Notes: a model not told the origin generated them from the sequence alone. A stretch of 43,750 nt of DNA from Clostridia bacterium (GCA_900769565.1 CAAGHC010000078.1:1-43750); one strand, 5' to 3'; numbered from the stretch's first letter, positions 8,380-16,971 are shown. Translations and numbers: made by a program.

Positions 8380-9333
8380 ATGGATGCTTTTTTACAAATG
8401 TTAATCAACGTGCTAATGTTCGTAGCACTCGCTCTACCTGGTTATATCTTAATAAAGGCAAAATTACTTAATTCTTCGCAATCAAACGCTTTATCAACCT
8501 TACTTGCATACGTTGGATTGCCGTTTCTAGTAGTTTCAAGTACTCTAAATATTAACTTTGACGGACAATTCCTTACCATTGCTTTGATTTCTTTAGGCGT
8601 TGGTATCGCCATAACCTTCTTAATGTTCTTTCTCTCAAAACTTCTAACAGTAAAAGAAAAAGAAGAAAAGACACGTGGAATGATGCGCTTTGCCATGACC
8701 TTTTCAAATAACGGGTTTTTAGGCATCCCCCTTGCAATCGCTGTTTTTGGCACCGAATCTATCGTTCCGGCAATAGTTATCGTCCTAAACATAATAAATA
8801 ACATATTAATTTTTATTTTGGGCACTTATCTAGCATCAGGTGGCGATAAAAGTGCGATTAGCATTAAAAAGGCTTTGGTTAGCCCCGTTTTAATAGCATT
8901 CTTTGTGGGTTTAGCACTTAATCTTTTAGACGTAGGCACGCATGCACCCGTTATAGTTGATTTTTCAGAGCATCTTAAAAATATAGTTACACCTTTATCC
9001 ATGATTGTTTTGGGTATAAAACTTGCAGATATTCCTATCAAATCACTATTTACTTCTAAAAAGTGCTACTACGTTTCGGTGGTTAAATTAATTCTATTCC
9101 CCGTAATCGCTGTTGCGATAGGTTTTGCTATGCAAAGTATTCCTGGACTTGGCAAAGATTTCATTCTTGCTATGTTTATTTCCTTTGCAATGCCAACTGC
9201 AGGACTTGCCGCCACGCTTGCAGATAAATACGACGGCGATAGTGAAAATTCGGTTGTATTTACTTTGGGAACTACCATTCTTTCAATTTTAACCATTCCT
9301 TTACTATATTTATTGTTGACGAGTATAATATAA
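8380..9333 (+). CDS. AEC-family (auxin efflux carrier-like) transporter
   Basis: A 317-residue polytopic membrane protein of the AEC/Mem_trans family. About ten hydrophobic segments span it, split by a short charged loop after TM3 (KLLTVKEKEEKTRG, about 88-102). The signature NNGFLGIPLA follows at about 111-120. The central 140-165 and C-terminal halves repeat the same five-helix pattern. Bacterial members export or import small organic acids such as malate or malonate. The substrate cannot be told from sequence, and neighbours give no clue because the gene has its own promoter and terminator. The length is typical. Confidence 0.9.
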   Translation: MDAFLQMLINVLMFVALALPGYILIKAKLLNSSQSNALSTLLAYVGLPFLVVSSTLNINFDGQFLTIALISLGVGIAITFLMFFLSKLLTVKEKEEKTRGMMRFAMTFSNNGFLGIPLAIAVFGTESIVPAIVIVLNIINNILIFILGTYLASGGDKSAISIKKALVSPVLIAFFVGLALNLLDVGTHAPVIVDFSEHLKNIVTPLSMIVLGIKLADIPIKSLFTSKKCYYVSVVKLILFPVIAVAIGFAMQSIPGLGKDFILAMFISFAMPTAGLAATLADKYDGDSENSVVFTLGTTILSILTIPLLYLLLTSII

Positions 9334-9347
9334 CAAATCACACAACA

Positions 9348-9375
9348 AAAAAACAGAGCCTAGGCTCTGTTTTTT
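9348..9375. terminator. Bidirectional terminator between convergent genes
   Basis: A perfect palindrome, AACAGAGCCT followed by AGGCTCTGTT, is flanked by A7 on the left and T6 on the right. It can end both the plus-strand transporter and the minus-strand Gfo/Idh gene. Confidence 0.9.
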
Positions 9376-9395
9376 ATTTTATTTGAATATAGCGT

Positions 9396-10415
9396 TTAAT
9401 AATCAAAACCACAATTTCTAGCAACGTTATGAATATCTATCTCTTTACCCGAAATTGCCGAATCTTTTTGCGCTTGCATAACTAAAATCGAACGAATTGC
9501 AGAATCTTGGTCATTTTCAGGGGCTCTATCACCTTTTAACGCTTGAATAAAACCTTCCCACTCTGCTCTATAAACGTTGTCAAAATCACGTTTTGCAGAG
9601 AATTTTTCCACCTTTCCGTCTATCGTGCCTACCGTAATGTCCGCCGTCATAAAATCGCCTTGAATATACCCTTTATCCCCTACGATTTCTAATGCGTGAA
9701 CTTGCGGATGCTGTACGTAATTATAATGAATAGAAGCTAAAAGTTCTTTATTATTAAAACTATATACGGTATCAATAATATTTTGCGGCGAACTCAACGG
9801 CATATCACCTGCCTTAATCGCATTTGCAAATACTTTATCAGGCGTTTTCTCCAAGAAAAAGCACATTAAATCCGTATCGTGTATGCAATCCATAAGCAAA
9901 GAGTAGGGCGTATCTTGTTGGTGTTTTGTCAACGAACAAAGTAAAGTGTTATAAGTTGCAAATCGGCTGTAATAATGCACGATTTTACCGATTCTTCCGC
10001 TTTTTATAATTTCTTTTACCTTTAACACGAACGGATCAAAGCGAAACATAAAACCAACGGAAAACACTTTACCGCTTTTCTCTACGGCTTCACGCATAGC
10101 AACGCACTCGTTTAAATCATCGCTCATCGGCTTTTCGCAAAATACGTTTATTCCTGCGTTTAAAGCTTTAATAGCCATTTCCGCGTGCAACCGGTGAGGC
10201 GTAGCGATGATAAACACATCTAATTCTTCCGCCTGCATCGCTTCTTCCATTGAATAATATAAAGGAATGGTCGGATATTCCGTCGTCAAATGCGCCCTAA
10301 CCTTTTCACTAGATTCAACTACGCTCATATTAACGTCGCCACGCTCTAACAACAATCGCAAATGCCTTAAACCGATTGAACCTGCGCCCACAAGACAAAA
10401 ATTATATTTGTTCAT
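9396..10415 (-). CDS. Gfo/Idh/MocA-family oxidoreductase
   Basis: A 339-residue NAD(P)-dependent oxidoreductase. The N-terminal Rossmann motif is GAGSIG (10-15). The family signature FCEKPMS around 92-98 carries the catalytic-site lysine (K95). The C-terminal alpha/beta domain has HDTDLMCFFL (about 176-185), where the usual histidine/aspartate pair lies. The family acts on sugars, inositol and sugar-nucleotide derivatives; the substrate here is unknown. It is 9 bp downstream of an SDR gene, and the two probably act in sequence on one sugar-type compound. The start is ATG with a GGTGAAG site upstream. Confidence 0.9.
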   Translation of the reverse strand: MNKYNFCLVGAGSIGLRHLRLLLERGDVNMSVVESSEKVRAHLTTEYPTIPLYYSMEEAMQAEELDVFIIATPHRLHAEMAIKALNAGINVFCEKPMSDDLNECVAMREAVEKSGKVFSVGFMFRFDPFVLKVKEIIKSGRIGKIVHYYSRFATYNTLLCSLTKHQQDTPYSLLMDCIHDTDLMCFFLEKTPDKVFANAIKAGDMPLSSPQNIIDTVYSFNNKELLASIHYNYVQHPQVHALEIVGDKGYIQGDFMTADITVGTIDGKVEKFSAKRDFDNVYRAEWEGFIQALKGDRAPENDQDSAIRSILVMQAQKDSAISGKEIDIHNVARNCGFDY

Positions 10416-10424
10416 AACTTCACC

Positions 10425-11225
10425 TTACCACTCGGTCATTCCACCGTCAACAACAATATTCGCTCCCGTCATGAATGATGACGCATCAGAACACAACAGT
10501 AAAATTCCACCGTTTAATTCTTCTGCTTTGCCCGTGCGCTTTAACATGGTTTTATTTGAAAGTCTTTCAATAAACGCCATATTACTGTTTGGGGTAATAT
10601 TCGGGAATGGCCCGGGTGTTAAACAATTTACACGAATGTTTCGTCTTGCAAGTGCAGATGCACAATATCTAGTAAACTGCAATACACCTGCTTTACCTGC
10701 ACCGTAGGTAGGTGGACTCCAAGGAATATCATCCCCGTAAATATCAAAATCTGGGGCAATTAAACCATACATTGAACCTATATTAACGATATTACCACCA
10801 CCGTTTAAGTCAAAATACGGGATAATTTCCCTAGTGCAACGGAAAATTACGCCAAGCGTACCGTCAATACCTTCGGATATAGTCTGGTCGTCAATTTTAT
10901 CTAGCCTAAACTCACAACTTTTACCGCCAGCACCACCGCCGTATGCGGCACAGTTTACCAACACGTCTATTTTGCCAAAAGTTTTATGTATTTCGCTAAA
11001 TACCCTTTTGGTATCTTCGCTACTAGTTAAGTCTGCCGTTACAAAAATCAAAGCACCTGAATTACGGTACTCGTCAAAACTGCTATCAAAACGGTCGGTT
11101 CTCGATGGAACTGCAACGTGTGCGCCGTACTCTAAAAGCGCTTTTACCATAACCTTACCAAGGTTTCCACATCCACCCGTAAAAATAACGTTTTTCCCTT
11201 CCATTGAAAAAATATCTTTAGCCAT
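10425..11225 (-). CDS. Short-chain dehydrogenase/reductase
   Basis: A 266-residue classical SDR. The cofactor motif is TGGCGNLG (16-23), where the common TGxxxGIG has become GxxGNLG. NCAAYG (91-96) follows. The catalytic residues are S151, Y174 and K178 (YGAGK). The C-terminus has the usual VVDGG turn. An insertion of about 16 residues separates the serine and tyrosine. GGxGNLG-type SDRs occur in sugar-acid and nonulosonate pathways, but no such genes are nearby, so the substrate is undetermined. It leads a two-gene operon with the Gfo/Idh gene. Confidence 0.92.
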   Translation of the reverse strand: MAKDIFSMEGKNVIFTGGCGNLGKVMVKALLEYGAHVAVPSRTDRFDSSFDEYRNSGALIFVTADLTSSEDTKRVFSEIHKTFGKIDVLVNCAAYGGGAGGKSCEFRLDKIDDQTISEGIDGTLGVIFRCTREIIPYFDLNGGGNIVNIGSMYGLIAPDFDIYGDDIPWSPPTYGAGKAGVLQFTRYCASALARRNIRVNCLTPGPFPNITPNSNMAFIERLSNKTMLKRTGKAEELNGGILLLCSDASSFMTGANIVVDGGMTEW

Positions 11226-11256
11226 ATTTACACTCCTTGCTAAATTTATACTTCAA

Positions 11257-11265
11257 TTATAGCAT
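11257..11265 (-). promoter_or_regulatory. Extended -10 promoter for the SDR-Gfo/Idh operon
   Basis: On the minus strand TGCTATAAT (extended -10) lies about 32 bp before the SDR start. No good -35 box is present at the right distance, which suits an extended -10 promoter or an activator-dependent one. Confidence 0.5.
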
Positions 11266-11292
11266 AACTAAATGCAAATCGGAATATACAAA

Positions 11293-11317
11293 ACGGGACA
11301 AGTTTAACTTGTCCCGT
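11293..11317 (-). terminator. Terminator of the MATE-AraC transcript
   Basis: An 11-bp perfect stem, ACGGGACAAGT / ACTTGTCCCGT with loop TTA, is followed on the minus strand by TTTTGTATATT. It lies 20 bp after the AraC stop codon. Confidence 0.8.
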
Positions 11318-11337
11318 GTCCTATTTTGTAAGTTTAT

Positions 11338-12120
11338 TTATTTACTTTTATAAGATTTTCCAAAATAATTTTTATATGCTCTTCTAAAAGATTCTACTGA
11401 TATATAACCTACTGCCGTTGCTACCTGTTCAACCGTTTTTTCACCCTCGTCACGCATTGCATCTGCAATCGACATTCTAGAATCTAGCATAAGTTCGGAA
11501 AAAGTTTTTCCGTAAATTTCTTTTAAAATTCTAGTAAGTTGCCGTTCGCAAACGCCTAGTTCTGATGCAAGTTTAAGTTTGGAACAGGACGAATCGCTTA
11601 TATATACGTTAAAAAACTCTTCAATTCTAGCCATTCGCTCACTATCTAGCGTTTGCTCGTTATCAATAGCAACGTTCCTTTGTGGAAAAAGCGCACGAGC
11701 CATACTAATAAACAACAATTGTATTTCTGCTTTTATTTGCTCTCTTGCACCCATAAAATCGTCCCTTACTAAAGATTTTATAGAGCGTATTCGTGATATA
11801 CCGTCAAATGTATCTTCAAAATAGGTTTCTTTGGTAATATTTTTCAATACTGTACACACGCTTTTAGCATCACTATTACCAAAAGAAAAAAGCATTGAAC
11901 ATACGTTTTCTGGTGGTGCGTCCGCAGTATAATGCTCGTATAACGGTGGATTTATCACAAAACGCATTTTTCCATTATCTTCTATGCAGACGAGTTCAAA
12001 TCCTAAATGCACGTGTTTTCTTCTAGGTCTTTCAGATAGACTTCTAAAAAAACACTCGGTTAAATACACGTCCATATTTGAAAACTTAAAGCACAGTAAA
12101 TTCTTCTTCACCGTTTCCAC
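11338..12120 (-). CDS. AraC-family transcriptional regulator
   Basis: A protein of about 260 residues with an AraC-type double helix-turn-helix domain at the C-terminus (about 165-260). The first HTH includes KLASELGVCERQLTRILKE. The second contains VEQVATAVGYISVESFRRAYKNYFGKS. The N-terminal part is cupin-like and probably senses a ligand. The longest frame starts with GTG at 12120, but an in-frame GTG at 12111 is better spaced from AAGGAAAGG. It lies 27 bp after the MATE gene and upstream of the SDR/Gfo-Idh operon, which it may regulate; that link is inference. Confidence 0.88.
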   Translation of the reverse strand: METVKKNLLCFKFSNMDVYLTECFFRSLSERPRRKHVHLGFELVCIEDNGKMRFVINPPLYEHYTADAPPENVCSMLFSFGNSDAKSVCTVLKNITKETYFEDTFDGISRIRSIKSLVRDDFMGAREQIKAEIQLLFISMARALFPQRNVAIDNEQTLDSERMARIEEFFNVYISDSSCSKLKLASELGVCERQLTRILKEIYGKTFSELMLDSRMSIADAMRDEGEKTVEQVATAVGYISVESFRRAYKNYFGKSYKSK

Positions 12121-12147
12121 CTTTCCTTCGCTTGCTATTAATACAAT

Positions 12148-13539
12148 TTATTCATTAACTTTAACTTCTTGCAAAGTTGCGTTCGCTTTTAATTTTTTGA
12201 GTTCATGAATTGACGCTATAATAAGCAAAACGCTTGCAATCAACCAACTTATCGGATAGGAATAATATATCATCATTAAGGTAGGATTTAGTAGATAAAA
12301 AGTGTTCAACCATACTACCCTAAACACGCATAATCCTAAAAACATAAACAACATTGACAAAAACGACCTGCCTAAACCACGCAAGATTTCTTGAAATAAC
12401 ATGGTTATACCGAGAATAACACTCGTACCACCAAATAAATATATTCTCATGCAGGCAAGTTCTATTACTGCGCTTGTATCCGTGAATACACCTGCCAAAA
12501 TCGGGGCTAATAGTATTACTGCGCCACCTAAAAGTAAGGCGTTTGCAACAATTAAAACTATAGAAGAATATATAGTCTTTTGTACCCTATCAAACTTTTT
12601 AGCGCCTACGTTTTGGCTTACAAAACTTAAACTTGCAAGCGCAATACCGTGCATACCTTCGTTTACGATAATATCTATTTGGTGTCCGATTGAATTTGCC
12701 GTCATGGCTAAATCGCCGTGAGAGTTTATTGCAGTTTGAATTAAAACGTTAGATAACGAAGTCAAACACTTTGCAATCCCTACTGGTAGCCCTATTTTTA
12801 CCATTAATAATATTTCTTTTTTGTATATTCTTAAATTCTTTCTTTCAATCTTGGAATACCCGTCGCTTTTCAATAAAACGACGAATGATAAAGTTGCACT
12901 TATCGCTTGTGAAACTACCGTTGCTATTGCAACGCCTTCAACGTCCCACCCAACTACTACTATAAAAAAGATATTTAAACCGATATTAGCAACGCCACCA
13001 ATTATCAAAAAAATTAACGGACGAAAAGTATCGCCTACCGCACGTAAAATTGCCGTGGAAAAATTGTATAGCATTATTACGGGCATACCTACAAAATAAA
13101 TTTGCAAGTACTTGGTTGCAAGCCCTAAAACGTTTTCAGGACAATCCATCCAAATCAGTATAGTTTTAGAAAGACTTACGCCTAACGCCATAACTACAAA
13201 ACCACAGATAACGGCGCTTACGATAGCCGTACCAACGGCACGCCTAGATGCAACCACATCCTTTTCGCCCATATATCTTGCAACTAAAACGTTTGCGCCT
13301 ATTGACAACCCTATAAAAAACGCTATCAAAAAGTTTATCAGCGAACCCGTAGAGCCTACTGCGGCAACGGCAAGGTCGCTATTTTCCGCAAAAATACCTA
13401 AAATAGCAACGTCGGCTGCGTTAAACAACAGTTGTATTACGTTTACCCCTATTATCGGTAATGCGTAAATAATAAGTTTTTTAAAAATCGGGCCTACCGT
13501 TAAGTCGGTTTCGCCTCTTTTTTTGATAGCTATGCTCAT
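12148..13539 (-). CDS. MATE-family efflux transporter
   Basis: A 463-residue membrane protein with about twelve hydrophobic helices in two repeated six-helix halves. MATE features are visible: GPIFKKLIIYALPI at the N-terminus, DVAILGIF near 46-53 and LSIGANVLVARYMGEKD near 77-93. The second half has KIGLPVGIAKCL and SFVSQNVGAKKFDRV. MATE proteins export drugs or metabolites using Na+ or H+ gradients; the substrate is not predictable. It probably shares a transcript with the AraC gene 27 bp downstream. Length and topology are normal. Confidence 0.92.
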   Translation of the reverse strand: MSIAIKKRGETDLTVGPIFKKLIIYALPIIGVNVIQLLFNAADVAILGIFAENSDLAVAAVGSTGSLINFLIAFFIGLSIGANVLVARYMGEKDVVASRRAVGTAIVSAVICGFVVMALGVSLSKTILIWMDCPENVLGLATKYLQIYFVGMPVIMLYNFSTAILRAVGDTFRPLIFLIIGGVANIGLNIFFIVVVGWDVEGVAIATVVSQAISATLSFVVLLKSDGYSKIERKNLRIYKKEILLMVKIGLPVGIAKCLTSLSNVLIQTAINSHGDLAMTANSIGHQIDIIVNEGMHGIALASLSFVSQNVGAKKFDRVQKTIYSSIVLIVANALLLGGAVILLAPILAGVFTDTSAVIELACMRIYLFGGTSVILGITMLFQEILRGLGRSFLSMLFMFLGLCVFRVVWLNTFYLLNPTLMMIYYSYPISWLIASVLLIIASIHELKKLKANATLQEVKVNE

Positions 13540-13569
13540 CTTGTATGCCTTTTATATTTATAAGTTTTA

Positions 13570-13594
13570 AAAGGCACGTGGTTAACGTGCCTTT
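13570..13594 (-). terminator. Terminator of the GGGtGRT/NifU-like operon
   Basis: AAAGGCACGT and ACGTGCCTTT form a 10-bp stem. On the minus strand it is followed by TTTTAAAACTT, immediately after the GGGtGRT gene. Confidence 0.8.
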
Positions 13595-13610
13595 CGTTTT
13601 GTTTAGTTAA

Positions 13611-14624
13611 TTATTTATTTAATGCTTCTTGAACTGCAACTGCACAAGCAACGGTCATACCAACCATCGGGTTGTTACCAGCACCGATTAAGCCCATCAT
13701 TTCTACGTGAGCGGGAACTGATGAAGAACCTGCGAATTGTGCGTCAGAGTGCATTCTACCCATGGTATCGGTCATACCGTAAGATGCGGGACCTGCAGCC
13801 ATGTTGTCGGGGTGAAGCGTTCTACCCGTACCACCACCTGATGCAACCGAGAAATAACTCTTACCGTTTTCGATAGCCCATTTTTTATAGGTACCTGCAA
13901 CGGGGTGTTGGAATCTGGTCGGGTTGGTTGAGTTACCCGTGATAGAAACGCCTACGTTTTCTAAACGCATGATAGCAACGCCTTCGGGTACGCTATCTGA
14001 ACCGTAACATTTAACGTTTGCTCTTGCACCTTTACTGAAAGGTCTTTCTTCTAATACCTTAACTTCTTCGGTTGCAGGGTCAAACTTGGTTTCAACGTAA
14101 GTAAAGCCGTTAATTCTAGAGATGATATAAGCAGCGTCCTTACCAAGACCGTTAAGAATAACTCTTAAGGGTTTAACACGTACTTTGTTTGCGTTCAATG
14201 CAATTTTAATTGCGCCTTCTGCAGCAGCGAAGGATTCGTGACCTGCCAAGAAACAGAAACATTCAGTTTCTTCAGAAAGGAGCATTTTACCTAAATTACC
14301 GTGACCTAAACCAACTTTTCTGTTTTCAGCAACAGAGCCGGGGATACAGAAAGATTGAAGACCGATACCGATATTTGCAGCAGCAGTTGCAGCCGTCTTA
14401 TCACCAGTCTTTTCTGCAGCCTTTAATGCGATTGCAGAGCCTACGGTGTATGCCCATTTAGCGTTTTCAAAACAAATGGGTTGAGTTTCTTGAGTGATAG
14501 TATAGGGAGAAATACCGTATTTATCACAAATTTCTTTACATTCGTCAATAGAAGAGATGCCGTATTCTTTTAAGGTTGCAAGAATTTTGGCTTCACGTCT
14601 TTCATAACCTTCAAATTGTGCCAT
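13611..14624 (-). CDS. GGGtGRT protein (function unknown)
   Basis: A 337-residue protein of the family named for its invariant motif, seen here as GGGTGRT at 263-269. Other likely conserved parts are GIGLQSFCIPGS (86-97), CFCFLAGHESFAAAEGAIK (122-140) and a glycine-rich C-terminus (SSSVPAHVEMMGLIGAGNNP). Several cysteines are present (C29, C33, C51, C93, C122, C124, C206, C327). No known catalytic fold can be claimed. The gene follows a NifU-like scaffold gene by 17 bp, the usual arrangement for this family in anaerobic bacteria, suggesting an iron-sulfur or sulfur-related role. Regular codon use, a strong AGGGGG site and a good promoter suggest high expression. Confidence 0.88.
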   Translation of the reverse strand: MAQFEGYERREAKILATLKEYGISSIDECKEICDKYGISPYTITQETQPICFENAKWAYTVGSAIALKAAEKTGDKTAATAAANIGIGLQSFCIPGSVAENRKVGLGHGNLGKMLLSEETECFCFLAGHESFAAAEGAIKIALNANKVRVKPLRVILNGLGKDAAYIISRINGFTYVETKFDPATEEVKVLEERPFSKGARANVKCYGSDSVPEGVAIMRLENVGVSITGNSTNPTRFQHPVAGTYKKWAIENGKSYFSVASGGGTGRTLHPDNMAAGPASYGMTDTMGRMHSDAQFAGSSSVPAHVEMMGLIGAGNNPMVGMTVACAVAVQEALNK

Positions 14625-14641
14625 GATAAATTTACCCCCTA

Positions 14642-15343
14642 TTATTCCTTACGCGGGTCAATATACTTAACCGCGCCGTCTTCTGCCTTAAAGCGACCAT
14701 AAGTGCCTTTAGACTTTTCGTATGCTTCGTTGGGTTCCATACCTTTCTTAATGAAGTCGGTCATTTTACCAAGGGATACGAATTCGTAACCGATAACTTC
14801 GTCGTTTTCGTCAAGTGCCATTCTGGTACAATAACCTTCGGTCATTTCCAAATATCTTACGCCCTTTGCCTTGGTGCCGTACATAGTACCTACCATTGAA
14901 CGTGCGCCTTTGCCAAGGTCTTCCATACCTGCACCGATTACTAAACCGTCTTCAGAGAAAGCCGATTGCGAACGGCCGTATACGATTTGCAAGAAGAGTT
15001 CTCTCATTGCCGTATTGATAGCGTCGCAAACAAGGTCGGTATTAAGTGCTTCAAGAAGAGTCTTACCAGGAAGAATTTCTGCTGCCATTGCTGCAGAGTG
15101 AGTCATACCCGAGCAACCAATGGTTTCTACGAGTGCTTCTTCGATAATACCGTTCTTAACGTTTAACGAAAGTTTACAAGCACCTTGTTGAGGTGCGCAC
15201 CAGCCTACACCATGCGTATATGCGGAAATATCTTTAATTTCCTTTGCTTCTACCCATCTGCCTTCTTCAGGAATGGGAGCAGGACCGTGTTTAGGTCCTT
15301 TGCAAACGCAGGTCATTTCTTTAACTTCAGTTGAATACTGCAT
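14642..15343 (-). CDS. NifU-like iron-sulfur cluster assembly scaffold protein
   Basis: A 233-residue protein whose middle resembles the NifU/IscU N-terminal scaffold. The core is VETIGCSGMTHSAAMAAEI (72-90), with C77 at the cluster-binding position, and C106 follows in LVCDAIN. Further cysteines are C12, C14 (CVC), C49, C56 and C172. It is longer than IscU (about 130 residues): N-terminal and C-terminal extensions surround the scaffold core. It precedes the GGGtGRT gene. No cysteine desulfurase (nifS/iscS) lies next to it, so it is not a standard NIF/ISC operon. The start is ATG with a GGAGGG site 9 nt upstream. Confidence 0.85.
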   Translation of the reverse strand: MQYSTEVKEMTCVCKGPKHGPAPIPEEGRWVEAKEIKDISAYTHGVGWCAPQQGACKLSLNVKNGIIEEALVETIGCSGMTHSAAMAAEILPGKTLLEALNTDLVCDAINTAMRELFLQIVYGRSQSAFSEDGLVIGAGMEDLGKGARSMVGTMYGTKAKGVRYLEMTEGYCTRMALDENDEVIGYEFVSLGKMTDFIKKGMEPNEAYEKSKGTYGRFKAEDGAVKYIDPRKE

Positions 15344-15385
15344 AAATCTATGCCCTCCAAAAAATTTTCTAAATTTATCTTATAA

Positions 15386-15415
15386 AGTATAACATATTAC
15401 GCCGAGTTTTGACAA
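15386..15415 (-). promoter_or_regulatory. Promoter for the NifU-like/GGGtGRT operon
   Basis: On the minus strand TTGTCA (15410-15415) and TATACT (15386-15391) are separated by 18 bp, about 42 bp before the NifU-like start. The -10 region (ATGTTATACTTT) is identical over 12 bases to that of the promoter at 17640-17668. Confidence 0.65.
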
Positions 15416-15442
15416 ATTATTTTGCCCTTATTTTTAAGCCTT

Positions 15443-16294
15443 TTACTCTTTTTCTTCAAGACTTCTTTTATAGTAAAACAAATATTGTTGAAAGTAGCCT
15501 GCATTAGTGCCAAATTTATCAACAAAATACTCTGCAATTTTATCTCGATTATTAATTTTACCCTTAAAATCTTGTTTATAAACTTTTTCAATCCAAGTAT
15601 CAACGGGGAAACTGTCCCCTCTATGAAAGCCAAAAAAAGTAACGCAATCTGCAACTTTAGGGCCTACCCCGTGTAGTGATATTAATTGCTTTTTTAGGGC
15701 TAAAGTGTCTAAATCATTAAGTTTATCAATAGAAAAACCATTTTCAATGCGCTCGGCAACGCTCTTTATATAAGGCGCACGATAACCTAGCCCCACACCT
15801 TTATAAAAATCAACGTCTGCTTGTGCTAATACGCTAACGGACGGAAAAGTATAATATTCAAAATCTAAAAAAGTCTTTTTGTTGCCCAAATTTTTGCAAA
15901 GACGCTCTATTATGCCTTTTATCCTTGGTATGTTGTTATTTTGAGATACTATAAAGGAAAATAGCGTTTCAGTTTTATCTTGGTTTAAAATTCTTATGCC
16001 CTTGCCTAAATTTGCAGATTTAGTTAAAACTTCAACGCCCGTTTGAGTTGCGCTTTTTACAATTTCAGCATAATCACGCTCTAAATCAAAATAGTTGCAA
16101 AAATAGTCTTTATCACTTTCACAACATTCTATAACGGTTTTTTCATCTTGCTCGTAACAATATGCACACTTATCTAATGAAAATACTAAAAAACCGTTGT
16201 TATAAGGTATAAAACGGAATACTTGACCACATTCTAGCGTGTCGTAAATATTAAAATAGTCCTTTTTAACGGTTATTTTAGCAATCTTATCCAT
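15443..16294 (-). CDS. ogg: OGG-type DNA glycosylase (8-oxoguanine)
   Basis: A 283-residue HhH-GPD DNA glycosylase/lyase of the OGG/AlkA-like class that removes oxidised bases such as 8-oxoguanine. The N-terminal domain has the OGG-like ECGQVFRF (21-28). The helix-hairpin-helix is LHGVGPKVADCV (207-218), giving the Schiff-base lysine K213, and the conserved aspartate is D232 (FPVDTW). SQNNNIPRIKGIIERL (117-132) is also typical of the family. The length is right for full OGG1-like enzymes. No promoter could be defined; it may be transcribed separately from rpmA, since a terminator lies between them. Confidence 0.9.
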   Translation of the reverse strand: MDKIAKITVKKDYFNIYDTLECGQVFRFIPYNNGFLVFSLDKCAYCYEQDEKTVIECCESDKDYFCNYFDLERDYAEIVKSATQTGVEVLTKSANLGKGIRILNQDKTETLFSFIVSQNNNIPRIKGIIERLCKNLGNKKTFLDFEYYTFPSVSVLAQADVDFYKGVGLGYRAPYIKSVAERIENGFSIDKLNDLDTLALKKQLISLHGVGPKVADCVTFFGFHRGDSFPVDTWIEKVYKQDFKGKINNRDKIAEYFVDKFGTNAGYFQQYLFYYKRSLEEKE

Positions 16295-16337
16295 AATAAA
16301 AGTAAATTAAAATCTAACGCTCGTATTAAAAAAGAAA

Positions 16338-16362
16338 ACGGGTTGTTTAATCAACAACCCGT
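16338..16362 (-). terminator. Terminator of rplU-rpmA
   Basis: ACGGGTTGTT and AACAACCCGT form a 10-bp stem with a 5-nt loop. On the minus strand TTTTCTTTTTT follows, 8 bp after the rpmA stop. Confidence 0.9.
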
Positions 16363-16369
16363 ATAACTT

Positions 16370-16648
16370 TTAGTTTTCTTTAGCGTATACGCTAACTTTC
16401 TTGTCCTTTCTGCCCATTCTTTCGAACTTAACTACGCCGTCAATAAGTGCGTAAAGAGTATCGTCAGTACCGATACCTACGTTGTTACCGGGATGGATTT
16501 TCGTTCCACGTTGACGAACGATAATTCCGCCAGCGAGAATTTCTTGACCGTTAACTCTCTTAATACCTAATCTTTTAGCGTTGCTGTCTCTGCCGTTCTT
16601 GGTGCTACCGCCACCCTTGTGGTGCGCAAATAATCTAAATAATATCAT
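16370..16648 (-). CDS. rpmA: 50S ribosomal protein L27
   Basis: L27, 92 residues, sits at the peptidyl-transferase centre of the 50S subunit. The conserved body starts HHKGGGSTKNGRDS (9-22) and continues with RQRGTKIHPG and NVGIGTDDTLYAL. It keeps an N-terminal hydrophobic leader MILFRLFA, like the Firmicutes form in which the Prp protease cuts after a ...FFA-type motif to expose the functional N-terminus. The Prp gene normally lies between rplU and rpmA, but the gap here is only 14 bp and holds no gene. ATG with a GGAGG site is clear. Confidence 0.97.
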   Translation of the reverse strand: MILFRLFAHHKGGGSTKNGRDSNAKRLGIKRVNGQEILAGGIIVRQRGTKIHPGNNVGIGTDDTLYALIDGVVKFERMGRKDKKVSVYAKEN

Positions 16649-16662
16649 ATTCTTACCTCCAC

Positions 16663-16971
16663 TTACTTTTGAACGATTTCAAGAATCTTAACAGCGGTAA
16701 AGGGCTGTCTGTGACCCTGTTTCTTTCTTTCATTTTTCTTGGCCTTGTATTTGAATACAACAATTTTCTTGTCTTTTCCCTGTTCGAGAACTTCGCCTAC
16801 TGCCTTGAATGCCTTTGCTTCGTCAGCTACTTTGATGCCGTTTTCATCAGCAACCATTAATACGCTGAACTCAACTTTGTCGCCTACGTTTGCAGAAAGT
16901 TTTTCAAATCTGATAACTGAACCAACTTCTGCCTTGTACTGCTTTGAACCGTTTTCTACGATTGCGTACAT
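16663..16971 (-). CDS. rplU: 50S ribosomal protein L21
   Basis: L21, 102 residues, is a 23S rRNA-binding protein. It has the typical MYAIVENGSKQYKAEVG start and the basic C-terminal part (KYKAKKNERKKQGHRQ) ending in VKILEIVQK. It is the first gene of rplU-rpmA, with its own promoter and a structured leader. Length and sequence are normal. Confidence 0.97.
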   Translation of the reverse strand: MYAIVENGSKQYKAEVGSVIRFEKLSANVGDKVEFSVLMVADENGIKVADEAKAFKAVGEVLEQGKDKKIVVFKYKAKKNERKKQGHRQPFTAVKILEIVQK

